From the NCBI GenBank assembly GCA_014281115.1, contig JACONQ010000008.1, forward strand, positions 1,302,001 through 1,366,000: a stretch of DNA of 64,000 nt. Direction: 5' to 3'. Position numbers and translations under genes: made by a program. The stretch is from Laburnicola sp. R22_1. Its lineage: Eukaryota > Ascomycota > Dothideomycetes > Pleosporales > Didymosphaeriaceae. The notes beneath the pieces are model-generated. The model was not told the DNA's origin. It did not search any database and worked only from the letters and a program-made list of their open reading frames with translations. This document shows, one piece after another, positions 35,115-44,911 of this stretch; the stretch's first letter is position 1; each line of letters begins with the position of its first letter.

Positions 35115-35643
35115 GTTGGTTAGAGGGAAAAGGCGTTCTGTATTTTGGATAAGATGGGTTTTCTCGGAGGCTTGTTGTGGTATGGGGGCTTCATATATGG
35201 GAAATTAATGACAGATCACGATTTACGACAGTTGTTACGGTTAATGGGCGACGGAAAATATGGACACTTACGATAACAAAGAGCAAGATAGTTTTAAGGG
35301 TAGTCTACTGTGAAACCTGCGTTAGTATTACAACATCCCGAGGCAACACATTATGCCAACAACCCGAACTGCCCAAGTATTCATCACCCACTATGAACGG
35401 TGGATATACCTACCTACGCCCTTGCACGCGCAGCGCACAAACACAAGCGTATATCAGAACCCCCAATCACCAACCATACCATTACCATTACATTAAGCCT
35501 TATTCCAACCCCATAGAGCACGCCACTCCCCCATTCACATGCCCCAAGCCTGAGGTCCATCGATGCCACTGTCCATCTCACCTCCAATCTCCCAACCCCA
35601 AGCCACATTATCATCCTTCCATTACCCCCTCCCCTCCCCTCCA
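35115..35643. other. 3' region between convergent genes
   Basis: Space between the stop of the ankyrin gene and the stop of the minus-strand secreted-protein gene. It is C/A-rich on the plus strand from 35400 to 35643 (many CCCC and CATTACC words). A 240-codon plus-strand frame (35177-35899) overlaps the convergent gene and is attributed to C-rich bias. No further gene seen. Confidence 0.5.
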
Positions 35644-36353
35644 TCAAACCCCCCAACACTCGACCCCCCTAACCGCGCCCTCCCATCCCCCCTCCACCGG
35701 CCCTAAATCCGCACACCCCTCCTCCCCAACCCTCACCACCTCCCCGCCACTAAAATCGCGACAAATGGAATTCCTATCCATCCCCCTTGTCAGCACAGCG
35801 AACACGCCTCGCAACTCCCCCCCACAGCGACACAGCCGCACAACAGAGGAAAAAAAAGCCTGGGGGAGGGAGGATGTAGAATGTCCCACGTACTTGTAAA
35901 AATTACACACGAATCCCTCCGCAGGTTTCACAGATGCGATGGTGGCAGTGTTGTTGAGCGCGATGCAAGCGCCTGTGTTGAGCGGGTAGAGCGTCGTGCT
36001 GCAGGGGGCGTGGAAGTTGGCGTGGGTGCAGAGGGTTATCTTGGGGGACTGAGTGTTAGATGGATAGATTGATTGATGTGATGGTTTATGGGTATTGCTA
36101 CTACCTAGGCTAGGGGTTGGGATATGTGGTTTGGTTTGGTTTGTGTTATATTGATTTTTGCAAGGGGAGAGAAGGGAGAACTCACGCTCGCTGTGTCTGT
36201 GTCGACGCCCGGGGTAGGACGCGTCATGTATCCTCCCGTGGGTGTCGCGGACGCATTGGTGTATGCGGGGGGGGGGGGTGGGACGGCGAGGATGGGGGTT
36301 GTGCTGGCGAGGAGGGAGAGGGAGAGGATGGAATAGAGGATCCAGATCGACAT
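35644..36353 (-). CDS. Small secreted cysteine-containing protein
   Basis: A three-exon model of 154 residues. Exon 1 (36353-36186) encodes a signal peptide (MSIWILYSILSLSLLASTTPILA) and a Pro/Thr-rich linker. Intron 1 (36185-36049) starts GTGAGT and ends CTCAG. Exon 2 (36048-35894) gives SPKITLCTHANFHAPC and EGFVCNFYK. Intron 2 (35893-35786) starts GTACGT and ends ACAAG. Exon 3 (35785-35644) gives ICRDFSGGEVV, EGCADLG and VECWGV. All phases agree (0, then 2). The mature chain has seven cysteines. The exon 2 to 3 pattern (CxxDFSGG, GCADL, final C) resembles fungal small secreted proteins of the DCSGG type, but no named family is claimed. Intron 2 is the weakest part because its only branch-like CTGAC lies very close to the acceptor. 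The gene converges on the ankyrin gene, and its promoter abuts the transposon nest. Confidence 0.68.
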
Positions 36354-36689
36354 GTTGGATTTCGCGTTTTCTTTCCACCTTTTACTAACTTCCTAGTACT
36401 ACCGTAAACAGAAACAAAATGTGAAAAGCACGCGAACTAGGCAGCAGATATATAGCCTTTCCTCCCACAGAAACATTCATCAGTCGGGCGGAGGTTGGTT
36501 AGGAATGAGATAAACAGCCACGTCCCATCTTTATACGGGCGGGTACGCAATGTTAAGCAATTTGATGGCAAGCAATGCAAGGCGTACCCAGCAGCACATT
36601 ACAAGTCATCCTCGCGTTGCTGTATAGTGTTAATTGCGGATTATTTTTTTTATTCGTTTTCGTTAGGCTATTCTCACTAAGAGGGACGT
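36354..36689. promoter_or_regulatory. Promoter side of the secreted-protein gene, up to transposon C
   Basis: 335 bases between the ATG at 36353 and the left end of transposon C at 36692. GC-balanced up to about 36600, with AT-rich stretches beyond. No TATA box is clear on the minus strand. The transposon insertion sits about 340 bp upstream of the start codon. Confidence 0.4.
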
Positions 36690-36709
36690 TAGCTAAGCTA
36701 GCGCATATA

Positions 36710-38499
36710 AGCTCGGCTATATAGCTATTGATCACATAGGGTTCCTGATCACCCCACCGAAACGCGCACCCTGAATAAAACACGCGATATCTCTCAACAA
36801 CGCTCTTATAATTGCCATTGAGTACACATAGATTCAAGCGCTACAGCTGCTATAGCTACTGCAGCCCTTTCTAAAGCGCTTAATATAGTATATTTACGTT
36901 GCTAAGCTGCTAAAGCCTCAGCTGCGCGCATACACTCCATAATAGTCTCTACCTCTGCAAAGCGTTGATTTGGGTCTATCTGAACGCGCTTTCGTGGCCG
37001 GTGAGAGCTAGTAGTCTGTAGATGATACTCAAGGCGTCTTTTCTCTGATTCTAGCCCTGCAGCTCTAGCATTCGCAGCTGCTAGCGCCTTACCTACTTTT
37101 TGTAGGAGGAGCTGGGTCCTACAACCTAGGTTTTCGAGGCTCTGGACGTCGCGCTGCGCCAAGTAGAGATCCCGAGGGCCTTGAGGGGTAGAGAGGAAGC
37201 TCTAAGGCTGCTGCTAAGGTTGCTGCTGAGGCGTAGGCGTTGTAGGCCTCTGAGAGACCTGCGACGAGCTAAGCACGTGATTAAGTTGAATGGGCAGATA
37301 CCAGCAGCCTGCCAACCAGCTCGAATCACACGCTCTGTGAAGCCTTCCTCCCTAGCTTGATAGTAGCAGGCAATAAAGCGCTCCTTCTTGACAGGCGCGG
37401 CGTCGTCGAGCGATGCGAGCTCCTGGATCTGGCGTCGGTAACTAGACTTAATTACCAAGAAAGGAGCGAGATCTAGAGGCTGTAGGACGTGAGAGGAGTG
37501 CGCAGGTAGGTATAGGAGCTCAATTCGATGCTGTTTACAGAGCCAGAGGAACTCAATATCAATATGGCTGCCATGGCCGTCAAGAATAAGCAGGCGGTAC
37601 TGGCCGTCAGCTGGCGCCGTCTCAGGGATGAATATGCGCTGCAGCCACTCAACACCTATCGCATTTGACGTCCATCCATTCTCGGAGGTTGTATAGAGCC
37701 AGTCGGGTATTGATTTGGCTGGGAACCAGGTAGTCTGCAGGTTCTGGCCCTTAAAGATAACTACGCAGCGCAGCTTCCGCCCTGTTGCCGATACGCACTC
37801 AATTATTAAGACCCACTCGCAATTCTCTGGCAACTTAACGTAAGCCTTCTTCTTTAATGCCCTAGCAAGGACTCTGGTGTTAGTACATACACCTAGCGCA
37901 ATGCCAGTCTCATCCATATTGTACGTATTCTCCGTCTGTATATTGAGTCGCTGTCGAGTCTGCTCATAGAGCTCTAGGAACGCGCGGAGCTGTTCTGGCG
38001 TAGCTGCCTCAGCTCTCTGGGCGTTAAGCTTCCGGCCTACTACTGAGGCGACGCGTGGCTGGCGCTTAATGAAGTGTGAGAGCCAGAGCTTGCCAACAGG
38101 CTGATTGTCGCCGTTCATGCGCAGAATTCGATTCGCCATCTCTCGCGCGCGAGCGTGTGGAGGAGGATAGCCGCGTGCGTCTTCTTCAAGGATCCATTCA
38201 ACAAGGAAATCCTCTTGTAGAGGAGTCAATCGCTGCTGGTGTTGATGGCTGAGCGCGCTCGTTGTTGCGCCACGGAGTCGCGTTGATAGCGTAGATTGAG
38301 GGATATTGTACGCCTTTGCAGCTGCGCGTTGGCTAGAATAAAGACCTGCGTTGAAATCGCTGATAGCTGATTGTATAGCTAGCTCACGGGCGTCCATTTT
38401 GATGAGCGTTGTTGAGAGATATCGCGTGTTTTGTTCAGGGTGCGCGTTTCGGTGGGGTGATCAGGAACCCTATGTGATCAATAACTATATAGCCGAGCT
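36710..38499 (-). mobile_element. Transposon D, nested in the left TIR of C
   Basis: A 1790-bp element with terminal inverted repeats of about 96 bp (36710-36805 and 38404-38499) starting AGCTCGGCTATATAG, with only a few mismatches. TA lies on both sides (36708-36709 and 38500-38501), duplicated from the single TA in the TIR of C. Internally it is closely related to C: both transposases and the inner TIR word GCGATATCTC are shared. It is the younger of the two and the least damaged pogo-type element in the window. Confidence 0.94.
36806..38397 (-). pseudogene. Transposase of D, one frameshift and one late stop
   Basis: It starts MDARELAIQSAISDFNAGLY at 38397. An HTH_psq motif (QRAAAKAYNIPQSTLSTRLRG) is followed by a CENP-B-type domain (GKLWLSHFIKRQPRVASVVGRK) and a DDE_1 core with all three aspartates: YNMDETG, LLILDGHGSH and QPLDLAPF. 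Exactly 35 residues separate the last two. The 423-residue frame goes off at 37283, where one base is missing relative to the sister copy C (AGTTGAATGGG against ATGTTGAATGGG in C). The correct C-terminus continues in the next frame (36902-37162, VQSLENLG...LQKVGKALAAANARAAGLESEK) to an in-frame stop at 36902, and beyond it to the family's normal end ESMCTQWQL at 36806. The core is intact; the C-terminal tail is lost. Confidence 0.9.
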
Positions 38500-38582
38500 T
38501 AGTCGCCGCCCACATAGGGTTGCCGCCCACCCCGCCAAAACGCGACACCTGCACAAAACCCGCGATATCTCAGCAACGCTGA

Positions 38583-40175
38583 TTACAATTGCCATTGACT
38601 ACACATAGATTCAAGCGCTGTAGCGGCTGTAGCTATAGCAGCTGTTTCTAAAGTGCTTGATACAGTAAATATACGTGGTTTAGCTGCTAAAGCCTCAGCT
38701 GCGCACATAGCCTCCCTGATACTCTCTACTTCTGCAAAGCGTTGATTCGGGTCTACTCGAACGCGCTTACGCTGACGCTGAGAGGTAGATATCTCTAGCT
38801 GCTGCTCAAGTCGTCTTTTCTCTGCTTCTAGGCCTGCAGCTCTAGCATTTGCAGCTGCTAGAGCCTTACCTGCTTTCTGTAGGAGTAGCCGGGTCGTACG
38901 ACCTAGATTCTCGACGCTCTGGACGCTGTGCTGCGCTATATAGAGATCGCGAGGGCCCTGAGGAGTAGAGAGGAAGCTCTGGAGCTGCTGCTGAGGCTGC
39001 TGCTGACGAGTAGGCGTAGTAGGCCTCCGAGAGACCTGCGACGAGCTGAGCACGTGATTGATGTTGAATGGGCAGATGCCAGATGCCTGCCAGCCAGCTC
39101 GAATCACACGCTCTGTGAAGCCTTCCTCCCTAGCTTGGTGATAGCAGGTGATAAAGCGCTCCTTCTTAACAGGCGCAGCGTCGTCAAGTAATGCGAGCTC
39201 CTAGATCTAACGCCTGTAGCTGGACTTGATCACAGAGAAAGGAGCAAGATCTAGAGGCTGTAGGACGTGTGAGGTGTGCGCAGGTAGATATAGGAGCTGT
39301 ATACGATGCAGCCTGCAGAGCCACAGGAAGTCTATATCGATATAGCTGCCGTGACCGTCGAGGATAAGAAGGCGGTACTGGCTATCACCTACAGCCGTCT
39401 CAGGTATAAATATACGCTATAGCCACTCAACACCTATCGCTTTCAACATCTATCCGTTCTTAGAGGTTGTATAGAGCCAGCTAGGCACAGATTTGGCTAG
39501 GAACTAGGTAGTCTGTAGGCTCTGGCCTTTGAAGATGACTGCGCAGCGTAGTTTCTGCCCTGTTGCCGATACGCACTCGATTATAGAGACCCACTCGCAA
39601 TTCTCTGGAGACCGAATATAAGCCTTCTTCTTCTAACTACTAGAGAGTACTCTAGTGTTTGTACATACTCCTAGAGCCACGCCAGTCTCATTTATATTAT
39701 AGGTATTCTCCGCCTGTATATTAAGCCACCGTCAAGTCTGCTCATAGAGCTCTAGGAACGCGCGTAGCTGCTCTGGTGTTGCTGCATCAGCTCTCTGAGC
39801 CTCTAGCTTTCTGCCGACTACAGAGGCAACGCGTGGCTGGCGCCTGAGGAAGTGTGAGAGCCAGAGCTTGCCAACAGGCTGGTTGTCGCCATTCATACGC
39901 AGAATTCGATTCGCCATTTCTCGAGCGCAAGCGTGCGAGGGAGGGCAGGCGCGTGCGTCTTCTTCGAGGATCCAGTCTACTAGGAAGTCCTCCTGCGCAG
40001 GAGTTAATCTCTGCTGGTGTTAATGGCAAATCGCGCTGTTTGTCGCGCCACCTAGTCGGCCTCAGAGGGTAGATCAAGGGATGTTATATGCCTTCGCTAC
40101 AGCGCGTAGGCTTGGATAAAGGCCAGCGTTAAAATCGCTAATAGCTGATTGTATAGCTTCTTCGCGGGGGTCCAT
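38583..40175 (-). pseudogene. Transposase of C, many stops
   Basis: Homologous along its whole length to the transposase of D. It starts at 40175 and ends ESMCSQWQL at 38583. The C-terminal 174 codons are open (38583-39107) and show the proper unshifted reading PFNINHVLSSSQV, which identifies the deletion in D. The middle carries about ten in-frame stops, mostly at Gln or Trp codons of D (CAG to TAG, TGG to TAG). The first catalytic aspartate is mutated (YNINETG); the other two remain (LLILDGHGSY, QPLDLAPF). This pattern is RIP-like. Confidence 0.88.
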
Positions 40176-40448
40176 ATTGATGAGCGTTGTGGAGAGATAT
40201 CGCGTGTTTTGTGCAGGTGTCGCGTTTTGGCGGGGTGGGCGGCAACCCTATGTGGGCGGCGACTATATGCGCTAGCTTAGCTATAGTAATTGTATATTAT
40301 ATACGCATCAGGAAAGTTTTTCTGCTCAACTATGCGAATTGTGTGCAGACGTGCGCAGACTTGCGCATTTGTGCGCATTTTTACACAAGCAATTTACTAG
40401 CACAAAAATACTTAGAGATGCATAGATATACCCTGCCTTGGCAGTCAA

Positions 40449-40470
40449 TGCGCGCGCGCGCGCGCGCGCC
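40449..40470. repeat. (GC)11 microsatellite at the TIR of E
   Basis: Twenty-two bases of alternating G and C directly continue the left TIR of transposon E. The corresponding right TIR has only a short GCGCGC, so the run expanded after or during insertion. Confidence 0.9.
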
Positions 40471-40574
40471 GCCAACTATATATGAGGCTGTAGAGACTCA
40501 TACAATAGTTATTATCACTAGATTTTTTAGTGTTGAGGTCTCCTAGGCCTGCAAATAATTGCTAGCTACTTAGA

Positions 40575-42449
40575 TTATAAGTATCGAGTTGGTGTTTTGA
40601 TTGTTCGGCCCCTGCGCGAGGAGCGAGTTGGTAGGGCAGGCGTAGCTCTATCAACTCTCTCAGGTGCGCGCACTGGTTTTTTCTTCTTGATAGGCCTAGA
40701 GGTAGAGGCTGAGGCCTTTTGATTACCCTTTTTGGACAATTTGATACAATTTTGGAGTTGTCTTTGCGCCCTACGAGCTTGTTGATTGAGGCGTCGCTGA
40801 GCAGCCTGATCAGCTTTCTCCCTCGCGCGCGCCTCTCTAGCTTCTGCGCGCGCAACACGCTTCTCCTGTAGTAATCGAGCTTTGAGTTGTTGATTAGCTA
40901 TCCGGATCTCCTTTTGCTCGTTTTTCTGGTATAGTAATTGTTGTTTGTGGGTCTCTTGTTGAGTAAGAGACTCACGTGCCCTCTGTACTCGAGCGGGCGA
41001 CCAGAAAACAGCTCCGCCATGCCACTCATCAGGTTGCTCAAAGGGCAGAGTCTTGCCCTTTGTTTGGCGCCTTTTTTGGTTGATTAGCGCCTCTCGAAGG
41101 CCCTAGTTTTCATGCTCTAGGAGTTGCTTTTGTACAGAGATTGTATGTATAGTTTGGCTGAGCTTGCGCGACGCCTCGGTGGCGATATCCTTGACAGTAG
41201 AGCGTAATAGTCGCTCAATTCTACGCCAGTCTGACGCGCTAAGTATTGACGTAGAGCTCTCTCGTGATTCTCGCTCTGGTGGAGTCTCTTGACTGAACCT
41301 CTTAAGGATAGTTGACGAATCTAGTGGCCAGATCCCTATACATTCAAAAGCTCTCATGATCAATTGCGGCGTAGCAGTAGTGATCCAGGACTTCCAGAAA
41401 AGGGTGAAGAAATCTCTCTTTGCGACTGTTGATAGTCCTTAGCTCCTATAGAGATATTCTAACAACTCTTATAAGTAAGTAGCTAAGAGAGACTTGAACA
41501 CACAGACGTCGAGAGGCTGTAACGTATAGGTTGAATAAGGAGGAAATATCGCAAGGAGAATCCTGTTCTGGTCACAGTAGTCGATAAAATCCATAGTAAG
41601 GTGAGACCCGTGGCCGTCAACTATTAGTAGTCGATATGATCGTCCAGCTTTTGGTTTCGTACACCGATCAAACACCTGTTTGAGCCATGCGATGCCGATT
41701 TGATTGTTTGACCAGCCAGAGGTTAATAAGGTGATGAAGACTCTATAAGAGTTACTGTCGATTTCTTCAACCCAGCTTGATTGTAGGGTCTCAGCGTCGG
41801 ACCTATAGACTAGGGCTGGATCAACAGTAGAGCCGTCAGCGCAAATACATGCGAGTGTTGAAATCCGCTCGCAAGAGCCGTCTTGTAGTGCCTGCCTCAC
41901 TTGTCGACTCATGTATAGAGGCCTGTTGAACACCCTTTTCGAACGGCCGGTGATACCGAGGAGAAAGCCTTTCTCATCCATATTGTACGTATGCTGAGGT
42001 TCTACACCGTACTTTGCAATCTTCTCATGCAGAAGCTCAAAGTAGAGCCTGTATTTTGCCTCTGAATCAGCGTTGTGGCGATTCCTATCAAGCCCAGTTG
42101 ACCACCTTATTATTAAGTCCTCTTGGTGGCGCTTGATAAATCGATCAGCCCACGCCATTGAGACATCCTTCTTAATAATACAGGACGCAAAATTCCGTAT
42201 CATTTGACGTGTAGGAGGTAGGCCACGCTCAGTAAGGCGTTCAATATATCGTAGGAGCTCCCTCTCTTGGTGTTGGTTGAGATTTCGTCGATTCTTGTCG
42301 GTAACTTCGCGCGCGCGCGATACGCGTTGGTGCCTTCGCGTTAACGTAGACCGTACAACACCAAATCTTTTCGCCATTTCTGTATACGTAAAATTTTCTC
42401 CTGGTCCTAGCGATTCAATTGCTGTAATCGCAGCCTCGATGGGATCCAT
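40575..42449 (-). pseudogene. Transposase of E, full-length frame with three stops
   Basis: A single frame of 625 codons from MDPIEAAITAIESLGPGENF (42449) to the tail RRGRTIKTPTRYL (stop at 40575), broken only by stops at 41469, about 41433 and 41103; the last is CAG-to-TAG-like. No frameshift. It has an HTH (FTYTEMAKRFGVVRSTLTRR), a CENP-B-type domain (WADRFIKRHQEDL) and a DDE_1 core with all three aspartates (YNMDEKGF, LLIVDGHGSH, QPLDVCVF) at DD35D spacing. A long Arg/Lys/Gln-rich predicted coiled coil (LLYQKNEQKEIRIANQQLKAR) follows. The ATG at 42449 was chosen because it lies inside the TIRs and matches the start of I; the longer frame to 42563 crosses the TIR. Confidence 0.9.
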
Positions 42450-42559
42450 ATTGGTGGAGTTATGGTGTGGCAAAGTTGGTGTGTTGCATCTCTCCAGCGC
42501 GCGTTGACTGATTGCGCGCATTGACTGCCAAGGCAGGGTACGCAGACTTGCGCAGATAT

Positions 42560-43220
42560 GCACAAATAGCCTAAATAAGTAATTTTTTTAAAGCTTTATA
42601 ACTTGTTTACTAGTAAAGCTATAATTTTAATTTTTTAATAGATTTATAGAGAAAATACTAGTCTTTAATTATTTAAAATAAAACTACTATTTTTATTAAG
42701 TAATTAGTTAGTAATTAATAAAAAACTCTTTATTTTACTTGTTATTATATATATTACGTAATATTATTATATAAAAATATAGTACTAATAAATTTTTATA
42801 TAAATTTTTAAAAAAGTTATAATAATAATCAAGTAGTTAAAAAGTTATTAAAGTTTAAACTTTTTAAAATAGTGTTCTTTGCCAAGCCACTAATTTTCGC
42901 CTAATCTAATTCTTTTTAATAAATATAAAACTATAATTTTTCTATTTTTAAACCTATAAAATCTAAAATTTAGAATTAGATAGAAGTTCTATATAATACG
43001 CTAGTAATTAGTACTATTATATTAACTAGTAATTACTATCTAGTAAGAGACTTTAACTTTATACTTTAAAATTTTTTTAAAAGCTTACTAAGTAGCTTAC
43101 TAAGCTTTTTTTAAAAAATTCTAGCTAATTAAAGAGCTTTATTTAGTAATTAATTAATATTATTTTAATAGTATAGATGCCCTATATACCCTAGGTGTCC
43201 TAGATACTCTAGATATACTA
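42560..43220. other. AT-rich sequence of the left inverted-repeat arm
   Basis: Non-coding, AT-rich, and part of the inverted repeat described at 40328-44911. No frame of interest. The inner edge carries short units of the GGTGCC/CTATA type that are expanded in the right arm. Confidence 0.7.
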
Positions 43221-43265
43221 GTAGTATAGGTGTCCGTACACCGTACGGGCAAGGGCACCTGAGGG

Positions 43266-43487
43266 TGTTGAGGTTTCAATATTGCCGCACGATGGCATCA
43301 CGTGGGGATCACGTGATGCCCGTGCTCCGCGGCCCGTGCGCCGCAAGATCTTCTCCTTTCCATCCGTCTCTAGAGACAAGCCAATACCAAGTCGTTCTGT
43401 TATCGCCCCGTACACCCTCCACGCTTTCCTTTCCTCGTACGATGAATTCGATGTCTATACAGCTAGCTGTAGAGTACCCATTCAACA
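43266..43487. mobile_element. Possible solo LTR in the loop of the inverted repeat
   Basis: A 222-bp GC-balanced segment beginning TGTTGAGGTTTC and ending ACCCATTCAACA, so its tips form the inverted pair TGTTGA...TCAACA typical of LTRs. It is surrounded by AT-rich DNA and has no internal retroelement. The flanking pentamers GAGGG and ATAGG do not match, so no target duplication supports it. It could instead be a fragment of another unmutated sequence. Confidence 0.45.
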
Positions 43488-43544
43488 ATAGGTATATATT
43501 TTTATACAATCTTACACATATATATACTAAGAAAAAAGTAGTAT

Positions 43545-43675
43545 CTTTTTTTTATTACCTTTTTCACGCTCTTTTTAATTACTAAGCAGGGGGCTCTGCT
43601 TTTTTTATTATATTATATAAGATAAAAGTCTTTGTCGTGCTACCCCTAGGTAGTTAATTTAACGCCACACATACA
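43545..43675 (+). repeat. Dispersed direct repeat, copy 1
   Basis: Contains TTTTCACGCTCTTTTTAATT, ACTAAG.AG..GGCTCTGC, a T-rich stretch and CTACCCCTAGGTAGTTAATT ending TTAACGCCACAC. It matches 45918-46028 in the same orientation with scattered transitions. It lies in the loop of the inverted repeat, and the sister copy lies outside, about 2.4 kb to the right. It may be an LTR or SINE end. Confidence 0.85.
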
Positions 43676-44074
43676 AAGTAGTATTATTAGTATACTCTAA
43701 GTATATTTAGTGTGTAGGTATATATAAATATACTTAGAGTTACTTAGATACTTTAGAAACTTATACTTACTTAAAACTTTTTTAATACGCTTAGTTATTA
43801 ATTATATAATATTAGTTTAGTATACTATACCTATATATATATTAGTAATTACTTTATACTTATATATTATAAGTATATATAATATATTAACTTACTTATA
43901 AGTAGTAATACTTATTATATTAAAAAATTTTATAAGTGTGTATGCGTGTCTATAGTATCTAGGTAGTTTTATATATACCTATACACTAAAAGCGCTCTAA
44001 GTGTACTTATAATAATATTTTTTAGTCTATATATATAAAATTATATAAGAATGTGCACTTATACTACTAGTATA

Positions 44075-44185
44075 CCTAGGGCACCTAGAGTATATAGGGC
44101 ACTTATAGCACCTAGGGCACTTAGAGTATATAAGATACTTATAGCACCTAGAATATATAGGGCACTTATAGCACCTATACTATTA
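44075..44185. repeat. Tandem GGCACTTATAGCACCTAG array in the right arm
   Basis: Four to five units of 26-37 bp built from GGCACTTATAGCACCTA and GAGTATATA. The equivalent place in the left arm (about 43175-43230) has only one to two units, so the array expanded or contracted in one arm after the arms were formed. Confidence 0.8.
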
Positions 44186-44911
44186 AAATAATATTAATTA
44201 ATTAGTAAATAAAGCTCTTTGATTAGCTAGAATTTAAAAAAGCTTAGTAAGCTACTTAGTAAGCTTTTAAACAAAGATTTTTAAAGTATAAAGTTAAAGT
44301 CTCTTACTAGATAGTAATTACTAGTTAATATAATAATACTAATTACTAGCGTATTACATAAAACTTCTACCTAATTCTAAATTCTAGGTTTTATAGGTTT
44401 AAAAATAGAAATAATATAATTTTATAATTATTTAAAAGAATTAGATTAGGCGAAAATTAGTGGCTTAGTAAAGAACACTATTTAAGAAAGTTTAAACTTT
44501 AATAACTTTTTAACTACTTCATTATTATTATAACTTTTTAAAAAATTTATATAATAATTTATTAGTACTATATTATTATATAATAATATTATGCAATATA
44601 TATAATACCTAGTAAAACAAAGACTTTGTTTATTTATTACTAACTAATTATATAATTAAAATAGTATTTTTAAATTAAATAATTAAAGACTAGTAGTTTC
44701 TCTATAAATCTATTAAAAAATTAAAATTATAGCTTTACTTGTAAACAAGTTATAAAGCTTTAAAAATTACTTATTTAGACTATTTATATATATTTGCGTA
44801 AGTCTATATATATTTATATATCTCTAAGCATTTTTATGCTAGTAAATTACTTATATAAAAATATATATAAATATATAAGTCTATACACATTTGCGCATAA
44901 TTTATATAGTT

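Larger units (their letters stand above)
36692..40281 (-). mobile_element. Transposon C, pogo-type, interrupted by D
   Basis: Outer element, about 1.8 kb when the insert is removed. The right end reads (RC) GCTAAGCTAGCGCATATAGT, continuing CGCCGCCCACATAGGG. The left end is the same sequence, cut by transposon D after GCTAAGCTAGCGCATATA (36692-36709) and resuming at 38500 with TAGTCGCCGCCCACATAGGG. TA dinucleotides flank both outer ends (36690-36691, 40282-40283). The intact right repeat serves as an internal empty-site control for the insertion of D. Confidence 0.92.
40431..42538 (-). mobile_element. Transposon E, pogo-type, inserted in the inverted-repeat arm
   Basis: 2108 bp with 25-bp terminal inverted repeats CCCTGCCTTGGCAGTCAATG followed by CGCGC (40431-40455 and 42514-42538). 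TA lies on both sides (40429-40430, 42539-42540). The left TIR runs into a (GC)n microsatellite. The subfamily is shared with G and I: same length, same HTH, same long basic C-terminal tail. Confidence 0.94.
40328..44911. repeat. Large inverted repeat, arms about 0.8 kb, one arm carrying E
   Basis: The left arm is 40328-40430 plus 42541 to about 43238; the right arm is about 44055-44911 in reverse. Matching landmarks include AACTATGCGAATT / AACTATATAAATT at the outer tips, CATCTCTAAG with GTGCTAGTAAATTGC (right ATGCTAGTAAATTAC), TCTTTGCCAAGCCACTAATT near 42890 with its complement near 44470, and TATACTAGTAGTATA at the inner edge. The long inner part of the arms is roughly 90 percent alike by eye. 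Transposon E sits at a TA in the left arm; the right arm is the uninterrupted counterpart. Without E the structure would be about 2.5 kb, with a loop of some 0.8 kb. It has no transposase, so it is a non-autonomous foldback-like element or a very long TIR element. No target duplication was identified. Confidence 0.88.

Noticed and set aside
35177..35899. 240-codon plus-strand frame rich in Pro, His, Ser and Thr
   Set aside because: It overlaps exon 3 of the minus-strand secreted protein and arises from a C-rich strand bias; no domain.
41469..42563. Transposase start of E at 42563
   Set aside because: That extension crosses the terminal inverted repeat; the start at 42449 lies inside the element and matches I.
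43261..43492. Target duplication of the solo LTR candidate
   Set aside because: The flanking pentamers GAGGG and ATAGG do not agree, so no duplication is claimed.
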